A program made the position numbers and the translations under genes. Positions 1 through 8,396 of a stretch of DNA of 64,000 nt are shown in pieces (position 1 is the first letter of the stretch; every line of letters starts with the position of its first letter). This DNA comes from Streptomyces sp. NBC_00376 (GTDB taxonomy: Bacteria > Actinomycetota > Actinomycetes > Streptomycetales > Streptomycetaceae). The notes under the pieces are model-generated. The model ran no database searches. It worked only from the letters and a program-made list of their open reading frames with translations, and was not told where the DNA came from. Location of the stretch: positions 2,294,001-2,358,000 of the forward strand of contig NZ_CP107960.1 in the NCBI RefSeq assembly GCF_036077095.1. The letters are read 5' to 3'.

Positions 1-257
1 TGGCCGAGCTTGGCGAGGGCATCCTCGGTGACCGGCCGCCCCTGGCACGCCTTGCGCACACCGGAGATGACCTTGGTGCGACTGAAGGGTTCGGTCACGC
101 CGCTGCGCTTCACCACCATCAGCGAACAGGTCTCCACCGTCGTGAAACGGCGGGAGCAGTCGGGGCACTGACGGCGGCGTCGGATCGACGTGCCGTCGTC
201 GGTGGTGCGACTGTCGACGACCCGGCTGTCGGGGTGCCTGCAGAAGGGGCAGTGCAT
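1..257 (-). CDS. nrdR: Transcriptional repressor NrdR (3' end outside window)
   Basis: Only the N-terminal part is present; the reading frame runs off the left edge. The protein starts [10 protein letters not shown] and has a zinc ribbon with Cys3/Cys6 and Cys31/Cys34 in two CPxC pairs, followed by an Arg-rich stretch and the beginning of the ATP-cone domain (VVKRSG, then [14 protein letters not shown]). NrdR senses (d)ATP through the ATP cone and represses ribonucleotide reductase genes. In Streptomyces it is normally the first gene of an nrdRJ operon with the B12-dependent class II reductase, which should lie just outside the window. It is divergent from lexA, and two candidate NrdR boxes lie upstream, suggesting autoregulation. 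Confidence 0.95.
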   Translation of the reverse strand, partial: MHCPFCRHPDSRVVDSRTTDDGTSIRRRRQCPDCSRRFTTVETCSLMVVKRSGVTEPFSRTKVISGVRKACQGRPVTEDALAKLG

Positions 258-368
258 GGCTCCCAACCCTCCTTCACAGCACGACTGAATAGCCTCTCCA
301 GGGCCCGCCGGGGCCCCTCGAAGCTGTCACAAGCATAGGCGATGGCCACACCCCCGGCGGACCAGGGA

Positions 369-415
369 CCACAACTTCTGGGTGGCTGGAGCAATCCAAC
401 CACTAGATCTTGGGT
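369..415 (-). promoter_or_regulatory. Tandem NrdR boxes
   Basis: CCACTAGATCTTGGGT at 400-415 resembles the 16-bp NrdR consensus (ACAC-w-A-t-A-T-w-T-w-GTGT) at about 12 positions. A weaker copy, CCACAACTTCTGGGTG, lies at 369-384. The two start exactly 31 bp apart, three helical turns, which is the usual spacing of paired NrdR boxes. They sit about 110-160 bp upstream of the nrdR start codon. The match and spacing are seen in the sequence; binding is inferred. Confidence 0.55.
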
Positions 416-689
416 TTGGGTGCGCATTCGGCCCTACCGCGTGTCGCCCATCACGAGCGACCGGCAGGCAGCGTACGGCCGTGCACGAGGTTACGGGAAC
501 GGTCCGGCCACCAGGATTACGGGGCCCCGACTGTCGGACTCGAACAACGGCCCGACGGACACCCCGCACGGCGGTGCCGCACCGACGGCCACTACCGTGA
601 AAACACGAATCGCGGTCCGGTCCGGAGCACCCAGTCATCGCACATACACCCGGCAGAGAACACGCGGCAGACTTTTATTCGTTTTTCAC

Positions 690-705
690 TCGAACGTGTG
701 TTTGG
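690..705 (+). promoter_or_regulatory. LexA (SOS) box of lexA
   Basis: TCGAAC-GTGT-GTTTGG fits the actinobacterial/Gram-positive SOS box TCGAAC-N4-GTTCGA with a perfect left half and a partly conserved right half. It lies 62 bp upstream of the lexA start codon, the right place for autorepression. Confidence 0.8.
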
Positions 706-766
706 CGCAACCTTTCGAAAGCTACTACCGTTGTCCAGCTAGGGAGACCATTCGAGAGGGGCCGAC

Positions 767-1558
767 GTGACCACCACCGCTGACAGTGCCACCATCACTG
801 CCCAGGACCGCTCCCAGAGCCGATTCGAGCCGGTGCATGCCATGAATGACTCAGTCACGAACATGGAGGGGCCAGAGCCGCGCCCAGCGCGCTCATTGCC
901 CGGCCGACCTCCTGGAATCCGGGCGGACAGCTCGGGGCTCACGGACCGGCAGCGGCGGGTGATCGAGGTGATCCGGGATTCCGTGCAGCGGCGTGGCTAT
1001 CCGCCCTCGATGCGGGAGATCGGTCAGGCGGTGGGCCTGTCCAGCACGTCCTCCGTCGCCCATCAGCTGATGGCCCTGGAGCGGAAGGGCTTCCTGCGCC
1101 GCGACCCGCACCGCCCGCGGGCGTACGAGGTCCGGGGTTCGGACCAGCCCAGTTCGCAGCCCACCGACACCACCGGCAAGCCCGCGGCGTCGTACGTGCC
1201 GCTGGTCGGCCGGATCGCCGCCGGCGGCCCGATCCTCGCCGAGGAGTCGGTCGAGGACGTCTTCCCGCTCCCCCGCCAGCTCGTCGGTGACGGCGAGCTG
1301 TTCGTGCTCAAGGTCGTCGGTGACTCGATGATCGAGGCGGCGATCTGCGACGGCGACTGGGTCACCGTGCGCCGCCAGCCCGTCGCGGAGAACGGCGACA
1401 TCGTGGCGGCCATGCTGGACGGCGAGGCCACGGTCAAGCGCTTCAAGCGGGAGGACGGCCATGTCTGGCTGCTCCCGCACAACTCCGCGTACCAGCCGAT
1501 CCCGGGCGACGAGGCGACCATCCTCGGCAAGGTGGTGGCCGTGCTGCGGCGGGTGTGA
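767..1558 (+). CDS. lexA: LexA repressor, SOS regulator
   Basis: This 263-residue protein binds SOS boxes and is inactivated by RecA-stimulated self-cleavage. The winged helix-turn-helix spans about residues 58-122 ([13 protein letters not shown], then [15 protein letters not shown]). The C-terminal S24 peptidase domain has the Ala152-Gly153 scissile bond in GRIAAGGP, nucleophile Ser187 in VGDSM and general base Lys224 in ATVKRF. The GTG at 767 follows GAGAGGGG at a good distance. The N-terminal extension of about 50 residues before the HTH is low in structure; internal ATGs within it (e.g. MNDSV) could be alternative starts. The gene is divergent from nrdR and convergent with the helicase, with a strong hairpin between. 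Confidence 0.97.
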   Translation: MTTTADSATITAQDRSQSRFEPVHAMNDSVTNMEGPEPRPARSLPGRPPGIRADSSGLTDRQRRVIEVIRDSVQRRGYPPSMREIGQAVGLSSTSSVAHQLMALERKGFLRRDPHRPRAYEVRGSDQPSSQPTDTTGKPAASYVPLVGRIAAGGPILAEESVEDVFPLPRQLVGDGELFVLKVVGDSMIEAAICDGDWVTVRRQPVAENGDIVAAMLDGEATVKRFKREDGHVWLLPHNSAYQPIPGDEATILGKVVAVLRRV

Positions 1559-1576
1559 AACCCGCCGTCTCCGACC

Positions 1577-1611
1577 GGGCCCCGGGATCCACTGCGCCGA
1601 TCCCGGGGCCC
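1577..1611. terminator. Bidirectional hairpin between lexA and helicase gene
   Basis: GGGCCCCGGGATC (1577-1589) pairs perfectly with GATCCCGGGGCCC (1599-1611) around a 9-base loop. It lies between two convergent genes and has no clear U tract, typical of G+C-rich actinobacterial terminators. Confidence 0.75.
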
Positions 1612-1659
1612 TGCCCGTGCCGCCAGGCCTCCGAGGTGGAGCCGGGCACCCGAAGCGGA

Positions 1660-3630
1660 CTACTTGCCGTCGGCCTTGGCCGCCGCGTCGATCGCCGCGA
1701 GTGAGCGGCGCGCCTGGTTCCGGTCGGTGGTGTACCAGAAGTCGGGCAGCGAGGCCCGGAGATAGCTGCCGTACCGGGCGTTGGCCAGGCGCGGATCGAG
1801 GACGGCGACCACGCCCTTGTCGCCCGTGGCCCGGACCAGCCGGCCCGCTCCCTGGGCCATCAGCAGCGCGGCGTGCGTCGCCGCGACGGCCATGAATCCA
1901 TTGCCGCCCGCTTCCTCGACCGCCTTCTGGCGCGCGCTCATCAGCGGATCGTCGGGGCGGGGGAACGGGATCCGGTCCATGATCACCAGCTGGCAGCTGG
2001 CGCCCGGCACATCGACGCCCTGCCAGAGCGACAGCGTGCCGAAGAGGCAGGTCTCGGGATCGGCGGCGAAGTTCTTGATCAGCTCGCCCAGCGTCTCCTC
2101 GCCCTGCAGCAGGATCGGCTTGTCCAGCCTGCCGCGCAGCTCCTCCGCGGCGGCCTGGGCCGCCCGCATCGAGGAGAACAGCCCGAGGGTGCGCCCGCCC
2201 GCCGCCTCCACCAGCTCGGCGAGCTCGTCCAGCATGTCGGTGCGGGAGCTCTCCCGCCCCGGTGTGGCCAGATGCCTGGCGACGTACAGGATGCCCTGCT
2301 TCGGGTAGTCGAACGGTGAGCCGACGTCGAGCCCCTTCCACTGCGGAAGGTCGTCGCCCGCGGTGCCTTCGGGAGCCAGGCCGAGCGAGGCCCCCACCCC
2401 GTTGAAGTCCCCGCCGAGTTTGAGCGTGGCGGAGGTCAGGACGACGGACCGCTCGGTGAAGAGCTTCTCCCGCAGCAGCCCCGAGACGGAGAGCGGTGCG
2501 ACCCGCAGGGAAGCGCCGAAGCGGTCATGGCGCTCGTACCAGACGACGTCGTACTCCGAGCCCTGGGTGATCCGCTCGGCGACGCCGTGGATCGTCTCCA
2601 CCGATGCCAGGGCCTGCTTGCGGACGGCGTCCTCGTCCTGCACGGACTTGTCGCGCGTGGCACCAAGGGCCGAGATCACGGTGCGCGCTGCGTCGCGCAG
2701 CGCCAGCAGTGCGTAGCCGAGATCCTCGGGGACCTCTTCCAGGCGGCCGGGGAGCGCCAGCTCCATGACCCGTTCGAAACCCTCCGACGCACTCTGCAGC
2801 GCGTCGGCGGCCTTCTCATTGACCAGCTTCGCCGCCCGGCGCACCGCCCTGTTGACCTGACCGGGGGTGAGCTCGCCGGTGGCCACTCCGGTGACCCTGG
2901 AGACCAGCTCATGGGCCTCGTCGACGATCAGCACCTCGTGCTGCGGGAGCACCGGCGCGCCCTCGATGGCGTCGATGGCGAGGAGGGCGTGATTGGTGAC
3001 GACGACATCGGCGAGCTTGGCCCGCTCCCGGGCGAGCTCGGCGAAGCACTCCGCGCCGTACGCGCACTTGCTGGCGCCCAGACATTCGCGGGACGAGACG
3101 GAGACCTGTGCCCAGGCACGGTCGGAGACTCCGGGCGTGAGGTCGTCGCGGTCACCGGACTCGGTGTCGTCGGACCAGTCCCGCAGCCGCAGCAGGTCCT
3201 GACCGAGCTTGCTCGACGGGGCGGCGGCCTCGAACTGGTCGAAGAGCCCCTCCTCCTCGTCCTGCGGCACCCCTTCGTGGAGCCGGTGCAGACAGAGGTA
3301 GTTGGACCGCCCCTTGAGCATGGCGAAATTGGGGCGCCGGCGCAGCAGCGGATGCAGTGCGTCGACCGTGCGCGGAAGATCGCGCTCCACGAGCTGGCGC
3401 TGGAGCGCAAGCGTCGCCGTGGCCACCACGACCCGCTCCCCGTGCGCCAGCGCGGGCACCAGGTAGCCGAGGGACTTGCCCGTGCCGGTGCCGGCCTGGA
3501 CGAGCAGATGGGAATTGTCGTCGACGGCCGCTGCGACGGCCTCGGCCATGGCGGCCTGACCAGGTCGTTCCGTACCGCCGACGGCGGTCACGGCGGCGTG
3601 CAGGAGCTCGGGGAGGGATGGCTTCGTCAT
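1660..3630 (-). CDS. ATP-dependent DNA helicase, DinG/XPD-type (Fe-S)
   Basis: Superfamily 2 helicase of 656 residues, expected to unwind DNA 5'-3' and act in repair. Walker A is AGTGTGKS (46-53) and the DEAH box is 237-240. Four cysteines, C113, C183, C189 and C195, lie between them in the arrangement that binds the 4Fe-4S cluster of XPD/DinG helicases. The C-terminal helicase half contains SLWQGVDVPG and QGAGRLVR. ATG 3630 was chosen because the protein then begins directly with the conserved region; a 17-codon upstream extension looks non-coding. It is 37 bases downstream of the siderophore operon on the same strand and could be partly cotranscribed. No SOS box was seen in front of it. Confidence 0.92.
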   Translation of the reverse strand: MTKPSLPELLHAAVTAVGGTERPGQAAMAEAVAAAVDDNSHLLVQAGTGTGKSLGYLVPALAHGERVVVATATLALQRQLVERDLPRTVDALHPLLRRRPNFAMLKGRSNYLCLHRLHEGVPQDEEEGLFDQFEAAAPSSKLGQDLLRLRDWSDDTESGDRDDLTPGVSDRAWAQVSVSSRECLGASKCAYGAECFAELARERAKLADVVVTNHALLAIDAIEGAPVLPQHEVLIVDEAHELVSRVTGVATGELTPGQVNRAVRRAAKLVNEKAADALQSASEGFERVMELALPGRLEEVPEDLGYALLALRDAARTVISALGATRDKSVQDEDAVRKQALASVETIHGVAERITQGSEYDVVWYERHDRFGASLRVAPLSVSGLLREKLFTERSVVLTSATLKLGGDFNGVGASLGLAPEGTAGDDLPQWKGLDVGSPFDYPKQGILYVARHLATPGRESSRTDMLDELAELVEAAGGRTLGLFSSMRAAQAAAEELRGRLDKPILLQGEETLGELIKNFAADPETCLFGTLSLWQGVDVPGASCQLVIMDRIPFPRPDDPLMSARQKAVEEAGGNGFMAVAATHAALLMAQGAGRLVRATGDKGVVAVLDPRLANARYGSYLRASLPDFWYTTDRNQARRSLAAIDAAAKADGK

Positions 3631-3667
3631 AGCCCGACCAGCGTACGGGGCGTCACTGACAACAGGG

Positions 3668-5566
3668 TCACTCCCGGACACCGGCGGCGGGGTGGAGCGG
3701 GTTGGGAACGGTCCCGTGGATGGCCGCGTGCGGGCGCTTGGGGCGGTCCCGGTATCCGTCGACGTGCAGGCGGTTGCGGTTCAGACAGAGGCGTTCAATG
3801 CGGGGTGTCAGCAGGTCGAACATCTCGAACCGCTCCTTGAGCTCGGGAAAGCGGGCGTGATGGCGCAGGATCTCGGCGCGGACGAGTGACCAGAAATCGG
3901 CCTCCGGGACCCCCAGCTGTTCCTCGCACAGCGGGGAGAGGAAGCGGAACACGCCGATGAACAGTCCGGAGTGGATGAACTGGGTGAGGAAGGAGGGTTC
4001 CTCGGTGAGCAGGGTCCGGCGGACGTCCTCGGGCATCGTCTCGTGCTCCGGCAGCGGGCGGGCGCTGATGTTGACGTCGTCGACGAAGTCCTTGATCGCC
4101 AGGCGCACCGGTACGTCCTGGTCGTCGAAGACCACGATGGCGTTCTCGCCGTGCGGGGAGAAGACCGTGCCGTACCGGTAGAGGAAGTGCAGCAGCGGCG
4201 GCAGCAGCGCGGCGAAGAGGTGCGTCAGCCAGACGGTGGGGGTCAGCCCGGAGCGGGCGACGAGCTCGGCCGTGAAGGCGCGGCCCCGCGGATCGGTGTG
4301 GAGCAGCGAGGCGAGGGTCCGGGCCCGCTCGCCCGGTGCGAGCCGCGGCTGGACGGGTTCGCGCCAGATCGCGCCGAGGATCTCCTTGAACTGGTACGGG
4401 GCCTCGGGAAGGTAGTCGTAAAGCGGATGCTCGACCGTCACCGAGGCCACTTCGCCGAGCAGGATGACCCGGCAGGTGTCCCGCAGGAAGGCGTCCTGGT
4501 CGCGCAGGCCGTGGACCCAGGCGGTGACGGCGGGGGCGGCGAGGGTGCGTTCGGTGGGCAGTCCGCGCCAGACCAGCGTGTTGAGGATCGACAGGGGCAG
4601 CTTGACGGTGTGCCGGTCGGGGCGGGCCACGTTGCTGAAGGTGCGGATGGACTGCTGCGGCAGTCTGAGGTCCGGGTCGGAGTGGAGCGCGACGATGTCA
4701 CCGGCGGCAATGGCGGGGGCGAAGACCGGAACGATCCATTCGTCCCACTGCCAGGGATGCACGGGAAGGAAGAGGTAGCTGCCGGGATCGAGGCCGCGGG
4801 TACGGAGCGCGGCGGCGAAGGATTCACGGACCGGCGGGTCGAGCTCCTGCGTGTACAGCTGCTCCGGGCCGGCCAGGGCGGCCACTCCGCGGTAGGCGGC
4901 GATCCTCGTGGAGACCGCGATCCACGGCAGCGTGAGGGGCCTGCGGGCCTCGGGGGTGTGGCGGGCGGCGTCGGCGGCGGAGAACCCTAGTCGGCCTTTG
5001 TTGGCGACGAGCCAGGGGTGGCCGGTCTGGTGGCCTTCCAGCTCGGCGTAGTCGAGCTCGGCCAGGCGGGCGGCGGGGAGCGCGGTGTGATCGAGCCGGG
5101 CGTCGGCAGTGAGGGTGGTGGTGATCTCCCGGATGAGGTGTCCGAGGGTGGCGCCGTCGATGTCGAGGAGACGGCGGGCGCGGACGAGGAACTGGAGCGG
5201 ATCGCGGAAGGGCACTGCCCCGGCGCCCGGCCCGGTGGCCGGGCCGCCGTCGGGCCTCGCGTCGTCCGGCGTCCCGGGGGCGCTCCCCGGCATTTCCAGA
5301 ATCGAGTCCGGGACGACGCGCCAGCTTCCGTACACGCCCCGCCGGGCACGGAAGACGAGGGTTTTCCCGTCGTCGAGAGCGAGGGTGTACGTATCGTCTC
5401 CGCCGGCCTGCGCGACCGGTTCGATGACTTCTTCGTAGGCGAATTGGCCGAGCATCTTCGCGAGCAGTCGGGCGGCGGCTCCGTCCCAGACCGTCCGGTT
5501 CAGTTCTGGCGTACTGAGCAGCTCGGCGGACTCCGCTGAATCATGGCTCGCGGGATATTTCGGCAC
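3668..5566 (-). CDS. IucA/IucC-family NIS siderophore synthetase (second)
   Basis: The 632-residue protein belongs to the NRPS-independent siderophore synthetases, which use ATP to join a carboxylate (often citrate) to an amine or alcohol. Visible family elements are GHPWLVANKGRLGFS (near 180), LPVHPWQWDEW, SIRTFSNVARPDRHTVKLPL, and the C-terminal FhuF-like part with HGENAIVVFDDQ and AIKDFVDDVNIS. The GTG start at 5566 follows GAGGAGT at a good distance. It is the last gene of a four-gene operon. The motifs differ from the first synthetase (6487-8367), so it probably catalyses a different coupling step. The final substrate cannot be read from sequence. Confidence 0.93.
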   Translation of the reverse strand: MPKYPASHDSAESAELLSTPELNRTVWDGAAARLLAKMLGQFAYEEVIEPVAQAGGDDTYTLALDDGKTLVFRARRGVYGSWRVVPDSILEMPGSAPGTPDDARPDGGPATGPGAGAVPFRDPLQFLVRARRLLDIDGATLGHLIREITTTLTADARLDHTALPAARLAELDYAELEGHQTGHPWLVANKGRLGFSAADAARHTPEARRPLTLPWIAVSTRIAAYRGVAALAGPEQLYTQELDPPVRESFAAALRTRGLDPGSYLFLPVHPWQWDEWIVPVFAPAIAAGDIVALHSDPDLRLPQQSIRTFSNVARPDRHTVKLPLSILNTLVWRGLPTERTLAAPAVTAWVHGLRDQDAFLRDTCRVILLGEVASVTVEHPLYDYLPEAPYQFKEILGAIWREPVQPRLAPGERARTLASLLHTDPRGRAFTAELVARSGLTPTVWLTHLFAALLPPLLHFLYRYGTVFSPHGENAIVVFDDQDVPVRLAIKDFVDDVNISARPLPEHETMPEDVRRTLLTEEPSFLTQFIHSGLFIGVFRFLSPLCEEQLGVPEADFWSLVRAEILRHHARFPELKERFEMFDLLTPRIERLCLNRNRLHVDGYRDRPKRPHAAIHGTVPNPLHPAAGVRE

Positions 5567-5626
5567 GGGGACTCCTCGGGACGGAACCGATGGGGTTCGA
5601 GCGGGGTGAATGAGGCAGCGGTTCGT

Positions 5627-6442
5627 TCACAGTTGGGCACGATGGATTCGTTCGCGGACCATCAGAGCGGCCCTTTTTTCGGGAAGTTCGAGTTCTGCGG
5701 AGAAGCGGAAACCGGCACTCAGAAATGCTGAGACGGATGGGGTGTTGCGCAGATCGGGCTCGGCGACAACGCGGGCGCACCGGGGGCGGTTGTCGAGCAC
5801 GAGGTCGGCGACGGCCCGCAACAGGGTGGTGCCGACGCCGTGTCCGCGGTTGTGCACACCACCGATGAGCAGGTGGATTCCGGTGTCCTGCGGACGGGCC
5901 GGGTAGTGACGTGCCAGCGGGTCGAGATCGGCCCGGTAGATCTCCCAGTAGCTCATGGGGATGCCCGCCAGCACGCCGAGACAGGGGACGCTGCGCCCGT
6001 CGCCCTCCAGCTGGGGGCGCAGATGGGCGGCCGTGACGGCTTCCGGTCCGGCGAGCTCCCAGAAGGCCGTGACGGCCGGGTCGTTCATCCAGCGGGTCAG
6101 TACGGCGAGATCGCGTTCGAGCCGTACGGGGACCAGTTGGAAGACTCCGGCCGGGGTGGCGACCGGTCGCCAGTCGGCCGGGTGGTCGAGCAGGTCGGAG
6201 GCGGCCGCCCTGCTGATGGCCGGGCGGGCGCGCGCCGCCGGGCCCGCGCCGCCCGGGACGGACGACGCGGGTGACGCGAGCGCGCCGGGCGGCAGGTGCG
6301 GTGCTTCGGTGTCCGGGGGGTCTTCCCCGAACAGCGCGAGGACTTCTTCGGAGAGCTCCAGGTCCAGGGTGTCCTCGGCACCTGTGTCGGCCTGCGGGGC
6401 AGGGCCGGTCCCGGCGTCGGTGTGCGCATCGGCGGGAGCCAC
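5627..6442 (-). CDS. GNAT acyltransferase of siderophore operon (RhbD/IucB-like)
   Basis: The last 150 or so residues form a GNAT fold of the AlcB/RhbD/IucB type (YWEIYRADLDPLARHYPARP, then DTGIHLLIGGVHNRGHGVG as the acyl-CoA loop, then ARVVAEPDLRNTPSV). Relatives acylate an (N-hydroxy)amine such as N-hydroxylysine or N-hydroxydiaminopropane. The GTG at 6442 was chosen because GAGAGGAGAG sits 7 bases upstream; the longer open frame would run into the preceding gene. The first 100 residues are an acidic/proline-rich extension that ends in ISRAAASDLLDHP, a motif also found near the N terminus of the first IucA/IucC protein (see findings). The protein has 271 residues. Confidence 0.88.
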   Translation of the reverse strand: MAPADAHTDAGTGPAPQADTGAEDTLDLELSEEVLALFGEDPPDTEAPHLPPGALASPASSVPGGAGPAARARPAISRAAASDLLDHPADWRPVATPAGVFQLVPVRLERDLAVLTRWMNDPAVTAFWELAGPEAVTAAHLRPQLEGDGRSVPCLGVLAGIPMSYWEIYRADLDPLARHYPARPQDTGIHLLIGGVHNRGHGVGTTLLRAVADLVLDNRPRCARVVAEPDLRNTPSVSAFLSAGFRFSAELELPEKRAALMVRERIHRAQL

Positions 6443-6486
6443 GGTGTCGCTCTCCTCTCGGCGGTTCAGGCGGTAATCATGTTCCT

Positions 6487-8367
6487 TCAGGCACACAGGG
6501 GGTTGGCAATGGTCACGTAGACGGACTGGGTGTCGACGGGGCCGACCAGTTCGTCCAGGCCGTGCATCCGGGTCAGCAGGTTGGCCTTGCACCGCAGGTG
6601 GGTCATTTCCAGCAGGTGCGTGGGGAGCGGGGAGCCCATGGCGGCGGCCGGACCGAGGAACCGGCGGAAGGCCGCGACGAGTACCCGTTCGTCGGCGAGG
6701 TGCTGGGCGCCGAACGCTCCGATCAGGCCGAACACATTGTTGATGCCGAGGTAGTAGGCGAAGCGTTCATCGGTGACCTCGTCGGAGACGAAGGTGTCGC
6801 TGACCGATCCGATGCCTGCGAGCCGGTGCTCCAGCGCCGCGCGGTGGGACTCGCGGAAGTAATAGCCCTGGTTGTCGCGGTAGCGGCCGCCGACGGGCCA
6901 GCCCGCGGGGTCGAGCAGTACAAGGGTGTTCTGCTGGTGGGCTTCGAGGGCGATGCCTGCGTGGGCGTCGAGCCAGAGCACGGGGCCCACCACGCGGTCC
7001 AGATAGCGCAGGAACCACTCGGCGGCGACCGCGCCCACGGTCCGTCCGGTGGTGGCGGCCAGGGAGAGAACGATGCGGGCGAGGCGTGAGTGCATGCCCG
7101 TCCTGCCGGGCCACGGGCGGGGGGAGGTCAGGGCCGCGATGCAGACCGCGTCGTCGAGCGGCCCGAACGGATTGTGGCGGAGCATCACATCGAGTCCCTG
7201 GACGGGTTCGCCGTCCGGGCCGTCGACGGCGAGCCAGGCGGGGTCGCGGACGATGTCGAAGCCCGGATGGGCGGCGTGCCACTGCGTGGCGAGCCCGCTG
7301 CGGAGCAGCCGGTGGACCTCCACTCCGCGGTGGAGTTCCTTGCGGAGGTTCTCGCGGCGGGAGTTGGTGATGCGGACGCCGAGGGAGAGCTTGAGCATCA
7401 CGTCGGCGCCGGGCCGGTGCACGGTGCGGACGGAGGAGGTGGGGTGCCAGCGTTCGCCGTGCGGTCCCAGGTCGTGGAGGAGTCCGGCGTCGAGCAGGGC
7501 GGCCACTTCGGGACGGTGGCGGAGTTCGCGGGCCTGCCAGGGGTGGAGCGGAATCGGTGCGGTGTTGTCGGGGAGGTCCAGTCCCTGGGCGTGGGCGGTG
7601 ATCAGCTCCGTGGCCGGGACCGGGCGGCCTCCGTCGGTCCAGGCGGAGTCGGTGGCCAGGACGGACCGGTCGACAGCCATCCAGTTCAGCGCGAAGGAGC
7701 CGTGCGACTCGGGCGAGTAGAGGCGCGACTCGGCGTCGGAGAGCCCTTCGCGGCTCTTGGGGGTGGGGTGCTGCGGATGGCCGAGCAGAAGCGACTGCTC
7801 CGCGGTGAGGAAGAGGTCCGCTTCGGCCGGGGCGTGGGGGGCGCGGCGCCGCTCGGCGATGAATCCGGCGGTACGGCGTACCGAATCGGCGACCCGGGCC
7901 ACCATGTCGGCCCCCTCGTCGCGGCCGGCCTCGCGGCCCAGCAGCGCGGCGATCGTGACGGCGTCGGCGGGCGGTGCGCCTTCGGGCGACCCCTCCAGGA
8001 CGGGCGCGCCGAAGCGGTGCCAGCCCGTGGCCGACCAGTAGAGGACGGGGACGAGCAGGGCCGTGCCGCTGGCGGGGAGGGGGATGCGGAGTGTGCACCC
8101 GTCCGGCCCGGACAGGCCGGTTTCCCGGACCCAGCAGCGCAGCAGGTTCTCCGCGCCCGCCGTGTCGGCGGCCCGCAGCGGGTCCGGGTGGTCGAGCGGG
8201 TCGGCCGCCGCCCTGCTGGTGGCCGAGGACTTCGGGGTGCGGCACTCGTCGTGCGGTGCCGTCATCTGGCGCGGCACGGTGGACTGTTCGACGACGAGTG
8301 GGCCGGCCATCTGCTGGGTGGGGGACGAGCCGTCAGCCTGGGGCGTGGGGGTGGGGGTGGGGTTCAC
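6487..8367 (-). CDS. IucA/IucC-family NIS siderophore synthetase (first)
   Basis: NIS synthetase of about 626 residues with the classical signature GHPQHPTPKSREG, the HGSFALNWMAVDRS region, PLHPWQ, TSSVRTVHRPGADVMLKLSL and the C-terminal EAHQQNTLVLLD and GRYRDNQGYYFRES stretches. It activates a carboxylic acid such as citrate or a derivative for condensation with an amine. The start is uncertain: GTG 8367 lies 29 bases after the aminotransferase stop behind a weak AAGAAAG; ATGs at 8310 and 8271 lack a ribosome-binding site. The N terminus carries SRAAADPLDHP, echoing the acyltransferase next door. Confidence 0.92.
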   Translation of the reverse strand: MNPTPTPTPQADGSSPTQQMAGPLVVEQSTVPRQMTAPHDECRTPKSSATSRAAADPLDHPDPLRAADTAGAENLLRCWVRETGLSGPDGCTLRIPLPASGTALLVPVLYWSATGWHRFGAPVLEGSPEGAPPADAVTIAALLGREAGRDEGADMVARVADSVRRTAGFIAERRRAPHAPAEADLFLTAEQSLLLGHPQHPTPKSREGLSDAESRLYSPESHGSFALNWMAVDRSVLATDSAWTDGGRPVPATELITAHAQGLDLPDNTAPIPLHPWQARELRHRPEVAALLDAGLLHDLGPHGERWHPTSSVRTVHRPGADVMLKLSLGVRITNSRRENLRKELHRGVEVHRLLRSGLATQWHAAHPGFDIVRDPAWLAVDGPDGEPVQGLDVMLRHNPFGPLDDAVCIAALTSPRPWPGRTGMHSRLARIVLSLAATTGRTVGAVAAEWFLRYLDRVVGPVLWLDAHAGIALEAHQQNTLVLLDPAGWPVGGRYRDNQGYYFRESHRAALEHRLAGIGSVSDTFVSDEVTDERFAYYLGINNVFGLIGAFGAQHLADERVLVAAFRRFLGPAAAMGSPLPTHLLEMTHLRCKANLLTRMHGLDELVGPVDTQSVYVTIANPLCA

Positions 8368-8396
8368 GGCGGTCTTTCTTGTGAAGGTGTCCGGGG

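Larger units (their letters stand above)
258..766. other. nrdR-lexA divergent intergenic region
   Basis: This 509-base stretch holds no convincing gene; open frames through it have no family resemblance. It contains a pair of candidate NrdR boxes on the nrdR side (369-384 and 400-415) and one LexA operator on the lexA side (690-705). The 3' part, 660-720, is A/T-richer than its surroundings, as expected for a promoter. I see no cobalamin riboswitch. Confidence 0.7.

Noticed and set aside
258..766. Cobalamin riboswitch before the nrdR operon
   Set aside because: No B12-box or conserved riboswitch core was seen; in Streptomyces that element belongs to the class Ia reductase operon instead.
893..2341. 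482-codon open frame on the minus strand across lexA and the helicase gene
   Set aside because: It is an out-of-frame shadow of lexA and the helicase. Arg/Gly/Pro-rich, no family features; both real genes explain the DNA.
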